This document shows, piece after piece, positions 47,718-48,769 of a DNA stretch of 48,769 nucleotides; within the stretch, counting starts at the first letter, position 1; each line of letters begins with the position of its first letter. Source of the DNA: a virus; the IMG/VR virus record IMGVR_UViG_3300031975_001983, positions 1 through 48,769 of that record; one strand, 5' to 3'. A program made the position numbers and the translations under genes. Under the pieces are notes generated by a model. That model made no database searches, had not been told where the DNA came from, and worked only from the letters and a program-made list of their open reading frames with translations.

Positions 47718-48568
47718 CGCTCGTCTACGGGTCCGTCTGCTCGGGGCTGGACACCAATGCTCGCGAAAGCGGCCGCATATCGTTCTTCGTCGGACTTCAT
47801 CAGCCGGCGGACGCGAAGCACTTCAGTCTCGCATGTATCAGCATCAATCGGTTGCGCGGTCGGAAGAAGCCCATCTCCTGTCCTCGGGTTCTCGTCGATA
47901 GCGCGGCATTCACGGAGCTTAACCTGCATGGCACCTACCGCCACGATGTTGAGGAATATGCCACCGAGTTGTTTCGGCTTCACTCGACCGGGGTTGTCCG
48001 GATCGCCGCCGCCGTTGCGCAGGATTACATGTGCGAGCCGTTCATGCTCGCGAAAACCGGTCTAACGGTCGACGATCATCAACGACTGACGATCGAACGA
48101 TATGACGATCTGGTGGCATCTCTCGACCGTCTCTTCGATGGCGCATGCCCATTTCCGGTGATGCCGGTCCTTCAGGGATATGACCCTGCTGATTACGTCC
48201 GCCACGTGGCAGCCTATGGCGACCGCCTGCGCGATCGGATGTGGGTGGGTGTCGGAAGTGTTTGCAAGCGTAACGGCGCGCCTGCGAAGATCGTCGCCGT
48301 TCTAGAATGCATTAACGCCGTCCGACCCGATCTCGCGCTTCACGGCTTCGGCGTCAAGTATACCGCTTTGGAACATCCCGGCGTTCGCGCATTGCTGACG
48401 ACTGCCGACAGTATGGCGTGGTCGTTTGCAGCTCGCAGGCAGGGCCGCAACGCGAACTGCTGGCGTGAGGCGCTGAGCTTCGTCGCATCGATAGAATCCA
48501 TAGACGCTGGCGCCATGTGGCAGCCGTCACTCTTTACGGCGATCACTTGCCGAGAGATAGCGGCATGA
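47714..48568 (+). CDS. dpdA: DpdA-like 7-deazaguanine DNA transglycosylase
   Basis: The 284-residue protein resembles phage DpdA enzymes, relatives of tRNA-guanine transglycosylase that swap guanine in DNA for a deazaguanine. Family-like strings are FFVGLHQPADAKHF, VLVDSAAFTELNLHG (Asp62), VAQDYMCEPF, VMPVLQGYDPADYV, VGVGSVCKRNG, LHGFGVKYTAL and TADSMAWSFAARRQGRNANC. The usual DSGAF is DSAAF here. The first 12 residues, MTLVYGSVCSGL, look like the start of a cytosine-5 methyltransferase, not of DpdA. No queuosine-pathway genes are present, so the base would come from host preQ0. Its DNA is visibly less GC-rich than its neighbours. Confidence 0.82.
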   Translation: MTLVYGSVCSGLDTNARESGRISFFVGLHQPADAKHFSLACISINRLRGRKKPISCPRVLVDSAAFTELNLHGTYRHDVEEYATELFRLHSTGVVRIAAAVAQDYMCEPFMLAKTGLTVDDHQRLTIERYDDLVASLDRLFDGACPFPVMPVLQGYDPADYVRHVAAYGDRLRDRMWVGVGSVCKRNGAPAKIVAVLECINAVRPDLALHGFGVKYTALEHPGVRALLTTADSMAWSFAARRQGRNANCWREALSFVASIESIDAGAMWQPSLFTAITCREIAA

Positions 48569-48769
48569 CCGGCCCGGATCGCATTCCCGACGAGGCGGTC
48601 GACAAGGCGCGCGCGATCGACGTCGCGAGCGTCGCGACGCGCTACGGCTTCGCCAAGGCGATCCCGGCCACCGGCGAAGCGGTCGGGCCGTGTCCGGGCT
48701 GCGGCGGGCGCGACCGGTTTTCCGTGTCGCGGTCGAAGAACATATGGCGCTGCCGCCAGGGCGGCGGCG
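48565..48769 (+). CDS. Phage DNA primase, 5' part (continues at position 1)
   Basis: MTGPDRIPDEAVDKARAIDV begins the primase, with the zinc-finger half repeated in the overlap. The 38 codons before 48679 are the unique part. The ATG overlaps the dpdA stop (ATGA), so dpdA, primase and gcrA form one coupled run across the join. Confidence 0.9.
   Translation, partial: MTGPDRIPDEAVDKARAIDVASVATRYGFAKAIPATGEAVGPCPGCGGRDRFSVSRSKNIWRCRQGGG
48679..48769. repeat. Assembly overlap, right copy
   Basis: Identical to 1-91. Removing one copy gives a circle of 48,678 bases. Confidence 0.93.

Noticed and set aside
47714-47750. A real cytosine-5 methyltransferase gene
   Set aside because: Only the first dozen residues match; no PC, ENV or target-recognition motifs follow.

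Overview
The window is a complete, closed genome of a temperate tailed phage. The last 91 bases repeat the first 91, and a DNA primase gene reads without interruption across that join (start at 48565, stop at 1143). The unique circle is therefore about 48,678 bp. The DNA is GC-rich. A GcrA-like regulator, a DUF1515-type protein and an attP that copies the 3' end of an alphaproteobacterial-looking tRNA-Pro point to an alphaproteobacterial host, most likely in the Hyphomicrobiales (Rhizobiales). The host is inferred.

Layout, following the circle. (1) Immunity region, 45.87-46.91 kb: a LexA/CI-type repressor on the minus strand faces a small Cro-like gene on the plus strand. At least four near-identical palindromic operators with core ACGGAAATTTCCGT lie in two clusters, each overlapping a TTGACA promoter element. 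(2) Rightward early operon, 46.9 kb through the origin to 9.4 kb: Cro-like protein, CII-like protein, a DpdA-type 7-deazaguanine DNA transglycosylase, CHC2/Toprim primase, GcrA homologue, SNF2-like helicase, beta-class DNA methyltransferase, SF3 primase-helicase, MazG-like enzyme and small proteins. An AGGGACG repeat cluster near 8.1-8.4 kb is a candidate replication origin. (3) Late genes, 9.4-34.4 kb: a promoter-like site, a terminator and a candidate cos region, then a lambda-type packaging and head set (Nu1/gpA terminase, gpW, portal, prohead protease, capsid) joined to a Mu-type contractile tail (gp37, DUF2635, sheath, tube, frameshifted chaperone, tape measure, gpN, gp44 to gp48). Five receptor-binding or fibre candidates follow. 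(4) 34.4-38.5 kb: a membrane glycosyltransferase with a membrane partner (probable lysogenic conversion), then amidase endolysin, holin-like peptides and a coiled-coil membrane protein, closed by a terminator. (5) 38.5-39.4 kb: a minus-strand lipoprotein cluster beside attP. (6) Leftward early operon, 45.87 down to 39.54 kb: small proteins, HD phosphohydrolase, DnaN clamp, zinc-ribbon protein, SSB, MazG-like enzyme, HNH nuclease, excisionase-like protein and tyrosine integrase.

Together these describe a myovirus with a lambda-like head, a Mu-like tail and a lambda-like genetic switch, integrating at a tRNA-Pro gene. It carries an unusual set of DNA-modification and host-regulation genes (DpdA, methyltransferase, GcrA) and its own clamp and SSB. 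Among its oddities are a major capsid protein with a Sec-signal-like N-terminus, a DpdA whose first residues look borrowed from a cytosine methyltransferase, and a seven-repeat propeller-like tail protein. No intergenic stretch exceeds 300 bases; the gaps of note are described as features. Everything was read by eye, and all family names rest on motif recognition without database searches.
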